From positions 1,084,297 to 1,145,654 of the forward strand of contig KZ111143.1 in the NCBI GenBank assembly GCA_002077045.2: a DNA stretch of 61,358 bases, in the 5' to 3' direction. The position numbers and the translations under genes are program-made. Positions 1-12,200 of the stretch are shown one piece after another. This DNA is from Rachicladosporium sp. CCFEE 5018. Lineage: Eukaryota > Ascomycota > Dothideomycetes > Cladosporiales > Cladosporiaceae. The notes under the pieces are model-generated. The model ran no database searches. It saw nothing but the letters and a program-made list of their open reading frames with translations, and was not told the DNA's origin. The stretch's first letter is position 1. Each line of letters opens with the position of its first letter.

Positions 1-3000
1 TCGACAACTGCCGGGATGTATTGGACGAGGCACCTGTCTACAAGGACGTTGCTGTGCCCACCGCACCTCACCTTGAGATCGACGCACGCGGCAACATGAA
101 TTACGCCGAGGTGCCGCGAGCGAGTGTGCGCAAGCTTGAGCACTATGTGAAGGAGATGGCTGAGGGAGGCAAGATCTCCGAGTACGGCAACCGGACAAAG
201 GTGCAGAACGATCTACAGCGGGTTTACAAGCTCATTCGCCAGCAACACAAGCTTTCGAAGTCTTCTCAGCTTGAGATCAAACAGCTTTACAGCAATATCG
301 TCCGATCTCTTGCCATGAACGAAGGTCAGATCATGCCGACGGAGAATGGTAAGGCGAACGGAGCGAGCAAGAAGAACGGTCGCAATGGGCGTGTCACGGC
401 ACCGCTGCCCAAGGCTGGCAAGATCGAGACCGTACCTTTCTTGCATCTCAAGCGCAAGGAGGAGCATGGTTGGGAGTACAGCAAGAAGCTCACTGGCGTC
501 TATCTGGACGGCCTTGAGCAGGCTGCTGCTGGCGGTGTTACCTTCGAGGGCAAGAATGTGCTCATGACTGGTGCTGGTGCTGGTTCCATCGGTGCTGAGG
601 TCCTTCAAGGTCTCATCAGCGGTGGCGCTAAGGTCCTTGTCACCACATCCCGCTTCTCTCGCGAGGTCACCGAGTTCTACCAGGCAATGTACACCCGTTA
701 CGGTGCCCGTGGCTCTTCGCTCGTCGTCGTGCCTTTCAATCAGGGCAGTCAGCAAGATGTCAACGCACTTGTTGAGTACATCTACGATGAGAAGAAGGGC
801 CTTGGCTGGGATCTCGACTACATCGTACCGTTCGCTGCTATTCCGGAGAATGGTCGCGAGATTGACAGCATTGACAGCAAGTCTGAGCTGGCTCACCGCA
901 TCATGTTGACCAATCTGCTTCGCATGCTGGGTGGCGTCAAGACACAGAAGGTAACTCGTGGCTACGAGACCAGGCCTGCACAGGTCATCTTGCCTCTCTC
1001 GCCCAACCATGGTACTTTCGGCAACGACGGTCTCTACTCCGAGTCCAAGCTCGCACTCGAGACCCTATTCAACCGCTGGCACTCAGAATCGTGGGGCAAC
1101 TTCCTCACCATCTGCGGCGCTGTCATCGGCTGGACTCGTGGCACAGGTCTCATGGGCGGCAACAACATCGTCGCTGAGGGCGTTGAGAAGCACGGTGTGC
1201 GCACCTTCTCGCAACAGGAGATGGCTTTCAACTTGCTCGGCCTGATGGCGCCATCGATTGTCAATCTCTGTCAGCTGGAGCCTGTGTTCGCTGATCTAAA
1301 CGGTGGCCTGCAATTCTTGCCTGACCTGAAGGGCATGATGACCAAGCTGCGCCAGGACATTACAGAGACTGCCGAGATTCGCAAGGCTGTCACTCGTGAG
1401 ACTGCTGTCGAGAACAAGATCGTCAATGGCGAGGCTAGCGAGGCGCTGTACAAGACTGTGAAGGTGCAGCAGCGCGCTAATCTGAAGTTCGACTTCCCCA
1501 ACCTGCCGGACTGGAAGACGGAGATCGAACCTCTCAACGGAAACCTCAAAGACATGGTCGATCTTGAGAAGGTCGTTGTGGTCACCGGCTTCGCCGAGGT
1601 CGGACCTTGGGGCAACTCGCGCACGCGCTGGGAGATGGAGGCGTTCGGTCAATTCTCTCTCGAGGGCTGCGTGGAAATGGCCTGGATCATGGGTCTCATC
1701 AAGAACCACAACGGTCCACTCAAGGGCCAAAGCTACTCTGGCTGGGTTGACACCAAGACCAATGAGCCTGTCGATGACAAGGACATCAAGGTCAAGTATG
1801 AGAAGCAGATCCTTGACCACTCCGGTATCCGCCTCATTGAGCCGGAATTGTTCAACGGCTACGACCCGAAGAAGAAGCAGCTCCTGCAGGAGATCCAGAT
1901 TGAGGAGGACCTTGATCCGTTCGAGACATCGAAGGAAACCGCTGTCGAGTTCAAGCGTGAGCACGGCGAGAAGGTTGAGACTTTCGAGCTTGAGTCTGGC
2001 GAGTTCCAGGTTCGTCTGAAGAAGGGTGCTACATTGCTCATCCCTAAGGCTCTTCGATTCGACCGCCTGGTCGCTGGTCAGATCCCTACTGGCTGGGATG
2101 CAAAGCGCTACGGTGTCCCCGACGACATCATCTCGCAAGTCGATCCCGTTACCCTCTTCGTGCTCGTCACGACCGCAGAATGTCTCATGTCTTCCGGTAT
2201 CACCGACCCATACGAATTCTACCAGTATGTCCACATCTCGCAAGTAGGCAATTGTGTCGGCTCTGGTATCGGTGGTACATCTGCTCTTCGTGGCATGTAC
2301 AAGGATCGCTTCCTCGACAAGCCGCTACAGAAGGACATCCTACAGGAGTCGTTCATCAACACGATGAGCGCCTGGGTCAACATGTTGCTCATCTCCTCGA
2401 CTGGTCCCATTAGGACGCCCGTGGGTGCCTGCGCCACTGCTGTCGAGTCCATCGACATCGGCTACGACTGCATTGTCGAGGGCAAGGCACGCATGTGCTT
2501 GGTTGGTGGGTTCGATGACTTCCAGGAGGAAGGCTCTTACGAGTTCGCCAACATGAAGGCCACGAGCAACGCCGAGGATGAGTTCGCACATGGCCGTACG
2601 CCAAAGGAGATGTCGCGACCCACTACGACGACCCGTAACGGCTTCATGGAGTCTCAGGGCTGTGGTATGCAAGTCATTATGGACGCCAAGCTCGCTCTCG
2701 ACATGGGCGTGCCTATTTACGGTATCCTTGGCTTCACGGCCACGGCCACTGACAAGATCGGCCGATCCGTGCCAGCTCCTGGACAAGGTGTGCTGACCAC
2801 TGCTCGTGAGACACCTGGCAAATTCCCCTCGCCTTTGCTTGATATCAAGTACCGCAAGAGGCAGATGGACCTCCGCCGCAAGCAGATTCGCACGTGGCAG
2901 GAGTCCGAGCTCATGTACTTGCAAGAGGAGCTTGCTGCGCTCAAGCAGCAGGGCGATGAGTTCGACGAGTCCGAATTCATGCAGGAGCGCGCTGGCCACA

Positions 3001-4226
3001 TTGAGCGTGAGGCGAAGCGACAGGAGAAGGACGCCTTGTACAGTCTCGGCAACAATTTCTGGAAGTCCGACTCGCGCATCGCTCCCCTCCGCGGTGCTCT
3101 CGCAACTTGGGGCCTCACAATTGACGATCTCGACGTCGCTTCCTTCCACGGCACCTCCACAGTTGCCAACGACAAGAACGAGTCCGACGTCATCTGCAAG
3201 CAGATGCGCCATCTCGGCCGCAAGAAGGGCAACGCCCTCCTCGGCATCTTCCAGAAGTACCTCACTGGCCATCCCAAGGGTGCTGCTGGTGCTTGGATGT
3301 TCAACGGCTGCTTGCAAGTCCTCAACACGGGTCTCGTACCGGGCAACAAGAACGCCGATAACGTGGACAAGGTGATGGAGGACTTCGAGTACATCGTCTA
3401 CCCGAACCAGAGCATCCAGACCGATGGTATCAAGGCCTTCTCCGTGACATCTTTCGGTTTCGGACAGAAGGGGGCCCAGGCTATTGGTATTCATCCGAAA
3501 TACCTTTACGCTGCTTTGGACGCGACGACGTTCGCGACCTACAAGCAGAAGGTCGAAGCTCGTCAAAGGAAGGCGTACAGGTACTTCCACGACGGCTTGA
3601 TCAATAACACCATGTTCCGCGCCAAGGACAAGAGCCCTTACGCCGATGATCAGATGAGCTCGGTCTTCCTTGACCCGACTGCGCGTGTGAGCGTTGATAA
3701 GAAGACTTCTACCCTGCTCTATCCTACTACCGCGCCAAAGAAGAGTCTCGATAAATCTACCTCGGCCATGGTCGAGTCTCTCATGCAAGTCAACGCTTCC
3801 TCGAATGCTACGCCGGGTGTGGACGTGGAAAGCTTGGATGCGATCGATATCTCCAATGAGACCTTCATCGAGCGGAACTTCACGGTGCAGGAGGTCAAGT
3901 ACTGTCGCTCGGCGCCTGACCCGCAAGCCAGCTTTGTGGGTCGGTGGAGTGCAAAGGAGGCTGTGTTCAAGAGCCTTGGGGTGGAGGGCAAGGGCGCTGG
4001 GGCGGGGATGAGGGAGATTGAGATTGTTAGTGGGGAGGAGGGGCCGAGTGTCAAGGTATGTTGATTTGTGATGAGGAGTGAGAATGTTGGGACTACTTGC
4101 TGACTTGTTCCACAGCTTCATGGTGACGCTAAGACTGCGGCTGACAAGAAGGGCGTCAAGGGAACGACTGTCAGTATCTCGCATAGTGATCGGCAGGTCA
4201 TTGCTGTGGCTATCTCGACACGTTGA
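1..4226 (+). CDS. FAS2: Fatty acid synthase subunit alpha, 3' part (partial)
   Basis: C-terminal about 1390 residues of the cytosolic type I FAS alpha chain; the ACP and N-terminal part lie outside the window. The reading frame is open from base 3. In order: a ketoacyl reductase Rossmann domain (GAGAGSIGAE near base 575, Tyr/Lys of YSESK near 1036), the ketoacyl synthase with active-site Cys in GACATA (codon 2430-2432), His in HGTSTVAND (3147) and His in GHPKGAAG (3270), and a C-terminal phosphopantetheinyl transferase domain (FVGRWSAKEAVFKSLG). One intron splits the PPT domain: GTATGT at 4056 to CACAG at 4115; exon 2 encodes 36 residues and stops at 4224-4226. Splicing keeps the frame and gives the expected PPT end (HSDRQVIAVA). 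Together with the beta chain it makes palmitate and stearate from acetyl- and malonyl-CoA. No frame breaks are seen over 4 kb. Confidence 0.97.
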
Positions 4227-4740
4227 GGTTGCGCGGGCGGCCGGGTCGGAAAAGGAAGAGGAAGAGAGAAGAACGGGATTTACTAATGTCTTGCACGGAG
4301 TTTTAAGGGTGCATTCTGTACAGACGAGACTATAGACTGTGGGGCCACGAGGTCTCTGTGGCGTTGGGAGTCGGCGACGAGCGGGTATTGGGTGTTCGTG
4401 TATGTAGTTTATGGCGTGGTATGGATTGCTATCCACCTTCATTCCTCCTGCCTTCTCTCTGATCGCTATTCGCTATGCTGAGCTAATCTATCTGCTGCTG
4501 ACATGGTAAGTATCGCTGGCGGCTCTCCGCCGACTGGGAGGAAAGACAATACCACGGACCGCCGCATAACGTTCTTCACTACCACATCACGGCGCCAGCA
4601 TGTGCGCCTGTGGTCCTACGTGTAGCGCTGGCACGTAGTCTGCAGTCAGAGCTAAGTGGCAATGACTGGCAGTCTCACCTGCGTACGCGAAACTGATTAC
4701 AATCACAGATACTCAACGAAGCAAATTCATCACTGTGGAT
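4227..4740. other. Intergenic, FAS2 3' flank
   Basis: About 510 bases between FAS2 and the next candidate ORF. It should hold the FAS2 3' UTR. I see no convincing ORF, RNA gene or repeat. Confidence 0.6.
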
Positions 4741-5086
4741 ATGGCGTCGACGCGACCGACTCGTAGCTACCTCGCTGTGCTGGAAGAAGGTTTATACGAC
4801 AACACTAAGCTATTTGCAGGCACCTCCGTTCATCGCGATGAGGCGAGCTTCTGGGACACTACGATGCAGCAGTGGAACGAGCTCGGCGAGGAAGACTGCG
4901 AGACAATCCTGATACTCATTATGGCCTTTGTAGTTCTCCTTCTTTTGTCAGGACCTGTCTGCATGTAGTAAGTGTTGGAATAAACCGGAATGTGTATAGG
5001 CTGAGCTGACCGATCCAACACTGGAGCCAATCTGCAGAGAACGCGATGATCTTGAACCACAACGGAGCTGGGTTTCCTACTGGTGA
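4741..5086 (+). CDS. Candidate single-pass membrane microprotein A
   Basis: Not recognised. The ATG at 4741 opens 74 codons ending in a strongly hydrophobic helix (ILILIMAFVVLLLLSGPVC) preceded by an acidic stretch. A donor GTAGTA at 4965 and acceptor CTGCAG at 5037 would join it to a 15-codon tail, rich in charged residues and ending in Trp, with stop TGA at 5084; the product is about 90 residues. Using the stronger-looking donor GTAAGT at 4968 puts a stop directly after the junction, so the splice model is uncertain. A similarly built ORF (helix, intron directly after it, short polar tail ending in Trp) lies 370 bases downstream. Without transcripts this could be a fortuitous ORF. Confidence 0.33.
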
Positions 5087-5453
5087 GTAACGCTAAAGGA
5101 TCATCCAATTCAGTACCTTTGACTGACGTGCTAGAGTTCAGGCAATCAGTCCACCAGAGTGCAGTGGCGAAGGTCATCAAAGTAGAGGATGTTGGCTGGA
5201 GTTTGGCCGAGCTGTACCACTGTCACTGTGTCTGGTAGCGTCAATGTATTGAGGCTGACATGGCGCAACACTGGCGCTGAAAGGATTGGTCAAATTGTCG
5301 ATATCTTTCGTTACAGATTCTACTGGGTCACCAGCATGTCTCGAATACTGTCTCAATCGCTCCAATCCATCGACACGCTTCCCTTAGATTCATCGCTCCA
5401 TCCCATTTGCGAGCAAACCGAATCCAGAGCACCCATCTACACCAGCATCAGCG

Positions 5454-5715
5454 ATGATGTCCTGGCAGGTGTTCAAGCACTGTCTCGCTGTCTTGCTCAA
5501 CCAGCTGCATCTTCCGTTGGGCGGACCACTGCTCATGGTAGCTGTTGTGATCTTTCTACTCTTCTACGCGTACCATCCAGATTGTGGGGAGTAAGCCATC
5601 CACTCGTCTTTCCAAGCCGCTACTTGGCTTGCAGCTGATACTTTGTAGTCCCGGTACAGCGCCATCGCCATTTTGCCGTGACTGTTGTGGTGATAGCGAC
5701 GACGAGGAGTGGTGA
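5454..5715 (+). CDS. Candidate single-pass membrane microprotein B
   Basis: Not recognised. Exon 1 (5454-5590) encodes 45 residues with one membrane helix (LLMVAVVIFLLFYAY). A good donor GTAAGCC at 5591 and acceptor TTTGTAG at 5648 join it in frame to a Cys- and acid-rich tail (FCRDCCGDSDDEEW) that stops at 5713-5715, giving 68 residues. A short N-terminal part, one helix and a polar acidic C-terminus ending in Trp match the architecture of candidate A just upstream, although the sequences are not clearly alignable. An overlapping ORF in another frame (from 5189) covers the same bases and cannot be excluded. The call rests only on ORF structure and the quality of the intron. Confidence 0.33.
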
Positions 5716-5829
5716 GAATAGGCGATTCTCCCGATGAGTCGATGTCGTCGTTGACTCGCTGACTTGAGAAGATATAGCACATCGATAGCTGCGCGGAGGA
5801 CCCGATCGTCGCCGAAAACAGCGGCGATG

Positions 5830-7295
5830 TCATTGCAGTTCCTGCAACAACTCCTGCACGGTGAAGTCTTCCAGTCTGTCGACCATGTCGATAATCCATT
5901 TGGACTTCTCAGCTCCGTACACCGGTACCGCGAGCGATCGGAACTTTGCTTCGACTCTGTCCTTCGTATACGGGTGTTGCTCTTCGCCGAGTGGAAACGG
6001 CTGATCCTTCTTCTCCTTGCTTCCGTCTGCCCAAGTTATGTGTAATCTGGCACCGAAGGCCGTTATGGACGAGTCCGTGGACACCGAGATCTTTCCCGAC
6101 ACAGCAGCAATTTCGCCGTTGTCCAGCTTCTGGTATGCTTCCATGCCGGTGTCCGCACCGTATATGAGCGCATTCGCCACTTGGTAATAGGCGGAGAATT
6201 GCGCATCAATGGCATTCGTCGGATGGATCTTGTTCGGTGTAGGATCGCCTACCAATAGGAAGTTGGATGGGCTCATGGTCAAACGAACCTCCTTGATGTC
6301 ATCGGGCTTCACTCTGCCAGCCTTCGACCTAGCACTGTGCATATCTCCAGCGATCTCAATGAAAGCGTGGGTCATCCGGCAGGCTGAGAAAGGCTTCAGG
6401 CTTGATCTCAGGAATTCCCAGTCCTTCCCGGGCCGGTTGTCAGTCGATAGAGATCCTTGTCCGGATTGGGACTGTAGGCATGAAGAAAGCCCATCTTGCC
6501 CTCAATGATCCTCGAAGCACCGATTACGCCCGCCGCTGCTAGATTGACGCACATGAACGCATCGTGCACCGCAAAACCTGGGTGTAGCCGCTTGTTCCAG
6601 CTGCCGTTGTCGAGATACTGCATGCTACCTGCAGCTTTGCTACCGGCGAGAACCCAGGCCATCTCGATAGTCTCCTTTGACAGACCTCTCAGCACGGCGA
6701 TGGCAGCCACAGCGCCGAAGATGCCAGCAGTAGACGTGTTGTGCATGCCTCGACTGTAAGCCTCGTAACCCAGCTCCCGACCAAGCCGACAAGTGATCTC
6801 GTAGCTCACAGCCACGGCCAGAGTGAACAGGTCCGTACTTGCTTTCTCACCCAGAAGCTCAGCCTGCGCGAGCGAAGCCGAGATTGCTGTGACACCAGCA
6901 TGCAGCGTTCCCGGCGCATACGTATCATCGAAATCCATCGAATGCCCAAGCGTGGCATTCATCAGTCCAGCATACTGAGGCAGAAAGTGCGGTGCGCCCA
7001 TTCCGAGCACTGTGCAGGCCGATGGTGCATTGGGGACCGGGCCGCCCTGAAGAGCCAGAATGGCCTCGTAAATTGGTACCGTGGATTCGGCATGTTGATG
7101 AGCGCCGACTGTGACGCCGATGTAGTCTAGGAGAACTTCCTTGACTTTCAGTCGCAATGCTGGGGTGAGTTGGGTAGGAGAAGCGGTGGCAACGAAATCT
7201 GCGAGAAGAGAGGTCGCAGGGACTGGCGTTGTGGAAGTACCATTTCCATTCGTATGGTGCCCATTCGCGCCATTGACTCCATTAGTCGCTGCCAT
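5830..7295 (-). CDS. MmgE/PrpD family protein (cis-aconitate decarboxylase-like), frameshifted
   Basis: Two ORFs on the minus strand together make one full-length MmgE/PrpD protein of about 485 residues. The N-terminal part (7295 to about 6434) has an Asn/Gly-rich leader and the family hallmark DFDDTYAPGTLHAG; the C-terminal part (about 6434 to 5830) carries KPFSACRMTHAFIEIAGDM and the small domain. Between them the frame slips at the CCCGGGA run near 6434: one base appears to be missing, and no GT-AG intron fits. Family members include cis-aconitate decarboxylase (itaconate synthesis) and 2-methylcitrate dehydratase; the sequence alone does not tell which substrate applies. As written the ORF ends after about 295 residues and would lack the second domain. 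A short-chain dehydrogenase lies just upstream on the same strand. Confidence 0.85.
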
Positions 7296-7782
7296 TGAGA
7301 GTCTTGAATAGTGTATACAGATTTGCGCTGTCTGGTATTCTTGCTAGTAATCCAATTGATGCTGAGATCTGGGGATCGCGGAAGACTTTACTTGGGAGAC
7401 ACGGAACAGACGGCTACTTACGCAGTGCTACTTTGAATGGCTACATGCGGCAACCACTGCGATGATTGTACTTAGACTGAAGCTACGGCAGTCAGAAAGT
7501 CTACGGCAATGAGGCGATGTCATGTGAAGCCTTACTCCGCCCGGCTATAACACGGACAGAACACACGGGACCTCACCCGAAAAGTGTAGTTGGAACCGAG
7601 TCATGCAACATCCACCGTGCTTGTGTGTTGGGGAAAGGTTGCGCAACGTGTTGATGGAGTATTGATTCATGCGAGTTTCTGGAACGTCAGCAGCATCGCA
7701 GCCTGGATCATGACGGCGACCATAATTGACAGTATGTTGCGCTCTGCGCGCCTTCTCGCTGCTGATCCCACATCGGATCATT
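7296..7782. other. Intergenic between PrpD-like and SDR genes
   Basis: About 490 bases holding the promoter of the PrpD-like gene and the 3' flank of the SDR gene. No further ORF, RNA gene or repeat is seen. Confidence 0.55.
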
Positions 7783-8674
7783 TCACCACGGCATCTCACC
7801 CCTAGGGTACGCCTCAATGGTCCCGCCAAATTTGTAGCCAGGCACTCTGATGTTCACAAATTTACCGTTGTCCTCTTTCGTCGCCTCACGAATGATCTCT
7901 ACGACCGCTTCGGCGCCCTGCTCAGCAGTGAGCTGCGCTACGTCGCCCCCGCCGAGACGAGTCTTCAACCACTACGACGACAAACGTCAGTAAACGGGTG
8001 TTCCGTGGGCCAGAGCGCTGTAGGATGTACACCTACTCCTGGGGACACGGCCATGACCGTGAAGCCGCTGTCCTGAAGATCCAACGCGTACTGCATAGTA
8101 AGCATGTTCATCGCTGCCTTCGAGACCTTGTATGCGTACGTTGGCGCGAATTTCGTGTGACTCGCCAGCGATATCGATGCGAGGCGCGATGATCTACTCC
8201 TGATCGTTAGTAGTCCGCTATGGGATCGATCGCGGAATGGCAAACGCACATATTCATGATTTTCTTCTCTCTTCCTCTCTCTAGCAACGGCAGGAAAGCC
8301 ATCGTAATCCGCTGTACGCCCACGACGTTCAGCTCGAAGACAGACATTAGCGCCTCAACCTCCACACTCCGCATTCCCTTGGGGTGAGTATCATTCGTAC
8401 CAGCATTATTGATCAGAACATCTAGACCTCGGGATCCGAGGACTGTCGAGACTTGCTCGACAGCGGCTCCGACCGCCAAGTCGTCTGTGACTGAGGCTAC
8501 GACGGAGGTGGATCGCGAAGGGTGAGTGTCGAGGAGTTCCCGCAGCTCTTGAGACGGGCTGCTACGCGAAAGGGCGAAGACGTAGGAGACTTCCGTAGTA
8601 GTACGCGAGAGAAGTTGAGCAGTGAGTGCAAGACCCAATCCTTGCGAGGTCCCGGTTATGAGGTATGTGGCCAT
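7783..8674 (-). CDS. Short-chain dehydrogenase/reductase
   Basis: Classical SDR of 258 residues in three exons (8674-8250, 8199-8037, 7971-7783). It has the NAD(P)-binding motif TGTSQGLGLA at residues 7-16, NNAG in the middle of the fold, and the catalytic Tyr/Lys pair in YAYKVSKAA, followed by VSPGWLKT. The introns are 50 bases (GTGCGT...TAACGATCAG) and 65 bases (GTAGGT...GTCGTAG), and both restore conserved family sequence exactly. The start is the first ATG of the frame that opens directly into the Rossmann motif (MATYLITG). Related fungal proteins are often annotated as C-factor- or sniffer-like carbonyl reductases; the substrate cannot be inferred. Confidence 0.9.
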
Positions 8675-9267
8675 ATCTACGCGACTGAGAGGCCGTGGAT
8701 CTAGAACCAAGGATGTGCAATGCCGTTCCTGAGTGCGAGCTGCTTTACAACCGTGTGCCAGCGTCCAGATGCAAATGCCGAAGAGTGAACATGGCAAAGG
8801 CACAATGCCATGTGAGGGATCTACTCACATGTATAGCATGCCTCTGGGGGGCTAAGGGGGCCATTCGGGCGATTAGGATGCTGTGCAACACGCTGCTCAA
8901 TAATGTGGCGTTCTCTGGCTTGCGTACCGCAAGATAGCGGAACGTGGCGGAGATAGACGTTCGGTGAGGACGACTATGGGGAAATTGCCTTTTTGGCAAA
9001 CAATGAAGGATGAGACGAGTAAGGATTAGACGAGGCAATACTTGCAGTATATCGCCGACCCCTCTCCATAGTACTTGCGCACCCATATCTTTCTAGCACA
9101 GAGCCCACCCAGCAGCCGTAGCATCATATATACACACACCATAACCTCCCCTCTAGCACGTCTTTTGTACTCAGCAGAGTCGCGCCTCCCAAGCTCCATC
9201 GCTGAATCATACACGCTCGCCAAACGCTCCGTCAATAAACATATATGCAGTGAAGTGAACTGCTTCT
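8675..9267. other. Intergenic
   Basis: About 590 bases between the SDR start and the 3' end of the disordered-protein gene. Only short, unsupported ORFs are present. Confidence 0.5.
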
Positions 9268-12200
9268 TCAGATGAAGCCGCCTTCCATCCTCATCCCTTG
9301 CGCACTCGTAACACTACGCTCAATCCTCTCCGGACTGCTCATAGCATGCTGCTCGTACCCGTAAGGATGCTGTATCGAGCTGCTACCGTTCGTATGACTG
9401 AATGAGCTTTGCAGTGGCGGTGGAGGAGTTCTCTGCTCGAATGCGAACCCTTGCATTGCTGGGCTGCCTCAAACCGCGCTTCGGGCTGCTCACATTGCGC
9501 GGTCGAGCTGATGACGGCGCCACAGTGTTCTGGCGATGGACAGAAGCAGCTACGGCATCGAAGTCGGTGGCACGAGAAGACCATGGGTCTGGTGTCTTGG
9601 AGCGACCGAAATCCACGTACTCGTTTGACTCGCTGCGGCCGATGCCGAACAGGCGGCGGGTACCGCGACGGCGAGGATTGATCGCAGGAAGCGGAGGCGG
9701 GCTGTCCATGCCATTCTTGAGCGAGGCGCCGGCAGGCAGATCAACGGTGTCGACATTCGAGGTAGAGGAGAGGAGTTTGATGGGTTCCGAGATATCGGAC
9801 TTTGAGATCGTCTTCTTGCGCAGTGGACCGTTGCGCAGGGCAGGCTGAGGTGGCATCATCGTTGGTGCGAAGGAGCCGCCGACTGGCGTGTTCGCACCAG
9901 AGATGGGTGGTGTGGCCATCTGGGAGTAGGGTGATGCCGCAGGTGTACTCCGTACTGACATGCCAGTGGGTGTATACACGTTCGGGGGCAATCCGTTGGC
10001 GACCAGTCTGTTATTGTGTGCCGTCTGCAGGGGCTGCAGATTCTTTGAGTCAAAGTAATTGGTCATCGCATTGACTCTACTGCTGTTGCTACGGCTACGA
10101 GTCTGCCGATCGAACTGACCCTGCTGTATGCTATCTGGCGATGGACGTGGCGTAAGCTCTTGTGGCAGCATAGGCGACAGTTCCGGAATGCCGCTAGCAC
10201 TGGTGCCAGTCCCTTCCATCATGGCCTTCTCGAGATCGTCGCGGTACGGTCCTGTCCTGCTGCGCGACCGGCTGTTGGTGGCAGCTGAATTCGACCGACT
10301 GCGAGCTCGTGCGGCTTCCGACGAAGTGGCAGGTGAGCGACCCATCGATCGATCTGGCCTTGTAGATTCGCTGTCGCCTCGCACCCTAGAGAAATCGCGC
10401 TCCCTTCGCGCATCCTGATCGCTCTGCTGCAAGATCCTGCCGGCGAGCGCAGATCGCGAACCAGAGTTGCCACGAGCCCTGTTGATATCAAGGCTCATGC
10501 CGCCACGCTCGTACTGCGCGTTCAGACTTGCAGAGCTGGCTTGTGTCGAGCCTGCGCCAATGCCAAGCATCCGCATTGCCTTGCTGGGGGCATCGTTACG
10601 ACCATCTGCGATCGAATCTCTACTAGTCTTCGATCGAAGCAGCCCAAATGCCTTGAATGCACCACCTGTGCTGGGCACCGGGCTGACGGCGCGTGCTTGC
10701 TCGCTCTCGACTCGCTTCATGGTCTCTTGGATAGCGTTCCGTCTTGCTGCCAGGTCGTTGTCGAATGCGGCACGCTCCTGCTGTGTGGCTGTACTCGCGT
10801 TGCGTGCGTGGGCGCTACCTAACTCGTTCTGCCATGACTGGCCGTCTACATCTTGCGACACCTCTGAGTGGCGATTCTGATAGGTCTCCGCTTGCGAAGT
10901 CACCCGGGATGACATGTCGTACGGGTCCCTCTCCTTGGTACTTTCCAGAGGGCTCACTGAAGTCCGGCTGACTGGCTCGTTAGTGTAGCCATAGCCACTC
11001 TCGGCCTCGTCTAGATCCCAAGGATTCGAGTTCGTATATGTTGACTCGATGCGCGACTCAGTGTCGTATGCACTGCCTCGAAGTGAGTATCCTCGTTGTG
11101 GACTCTTGGGATCGTATGAAGTTGGTAGTTCAGGCACCTGATCGCCCTCGCTTTGCGGGTAGTTGGACGATGTGATGCTCTTCGATCGGAGATGTTGCAT
11201 CATATGCGAGATCCCTTCGGTGCCGGGTCCAAGTGTTGGTGACTCAACGTCGGCCTCCTGTAAGCTGGGTGGCGAAAGTGGCTCTTCTCGCACGTCTTCT
11301 CGTCGTCCGTTGGTGACGTCCTTCGGGATGAACTCGGCTTCGTCCTCCTCGTCGACTTCGAGTAATGCAGAGGGCGCCCGATCTGATCGCAAGGCGGGAT
11401 GTTCGGACACTGACGGTAATACGCTGGGCTGCCATGCTCCGTACGGTGATCCATACCCATAGTCCTGATAGTCATAAGGGTTCTCGGAGGTGTACTGTTC
11501 CTCATTCTTATCCTCGCTGTCGTCTGCGCTGATGTTGCCGAAGAATGTGCGGTGCGTGTCAGGGTACTCGGGCTTCTCAGACCGTGTCTCCTCGATAGGC
11601 GGTATTTGCTGCTCAGCCGCAAGCTGTTGATTTCGGCTTGCTGCATTTTGAAAGACACTGAACGCTTTCGATGGGTCATGCTTCTTCGCGAGCGAGCTAG
11701 ATCGCGTCAACCCACCCGGGGTCGATGCCTTCTGCTCCTGTTCAGCCTGCTCGAGTCGTTGCATGCGGTGTTGCATCGCGGAGCCAGAGCGTTGCCGCGT
11801 CACTGCGCCAGAGTTTGACCGTTGCAGCTGTATTTGACGCTCAAGATACTGCTTCTCATCGAAGGCTGCTTTAGGCTTGTTGAATGCTCCCATCGCAGTC
11901 GCCTTCCCCCTGTCACCGGGCTCCAGAGCTTGCGCGAACAGGTTGGAATCCTCGTTGTCGCTGTATTGAGGACTTAAAGGTAAGCTTGGTCCGCTCGTGA
12001 TCGGGCTGCCATTGGGTCTATGGAGTGACCCGAATGTGGTCAACGGTGCTAGTGGCGGTGGACTTTGCGCGCGCAACGCGTAGACGTTTGGAGGAGGTCG
12101 TGCGTGGATATTGTTTTCACTCTTCGCCGAGTGCAGAAATGGAGCTCCGCCTCGGCTGCTGTTCAGAGTGCGCTGTTTCTGTATCGAATTCAATCGAGTA

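Noticed and set aside
2340..4442. 700-codon ORF on the minus strand across FAS2
   Set aside because: It lies wholly antisense to the conserved FAS2 coding sequence. Its composition (Leu/Arg/His-rich) mirrors the GC-rich third positions of FAS2 and it has no domain.
6425..6440. Programmed ribosomal frameshift in the PrpD-like gene
   Set aside because: There is no slippery heptamer or stimulatory structure visible at the break, and such frameshifting is not known for this family.
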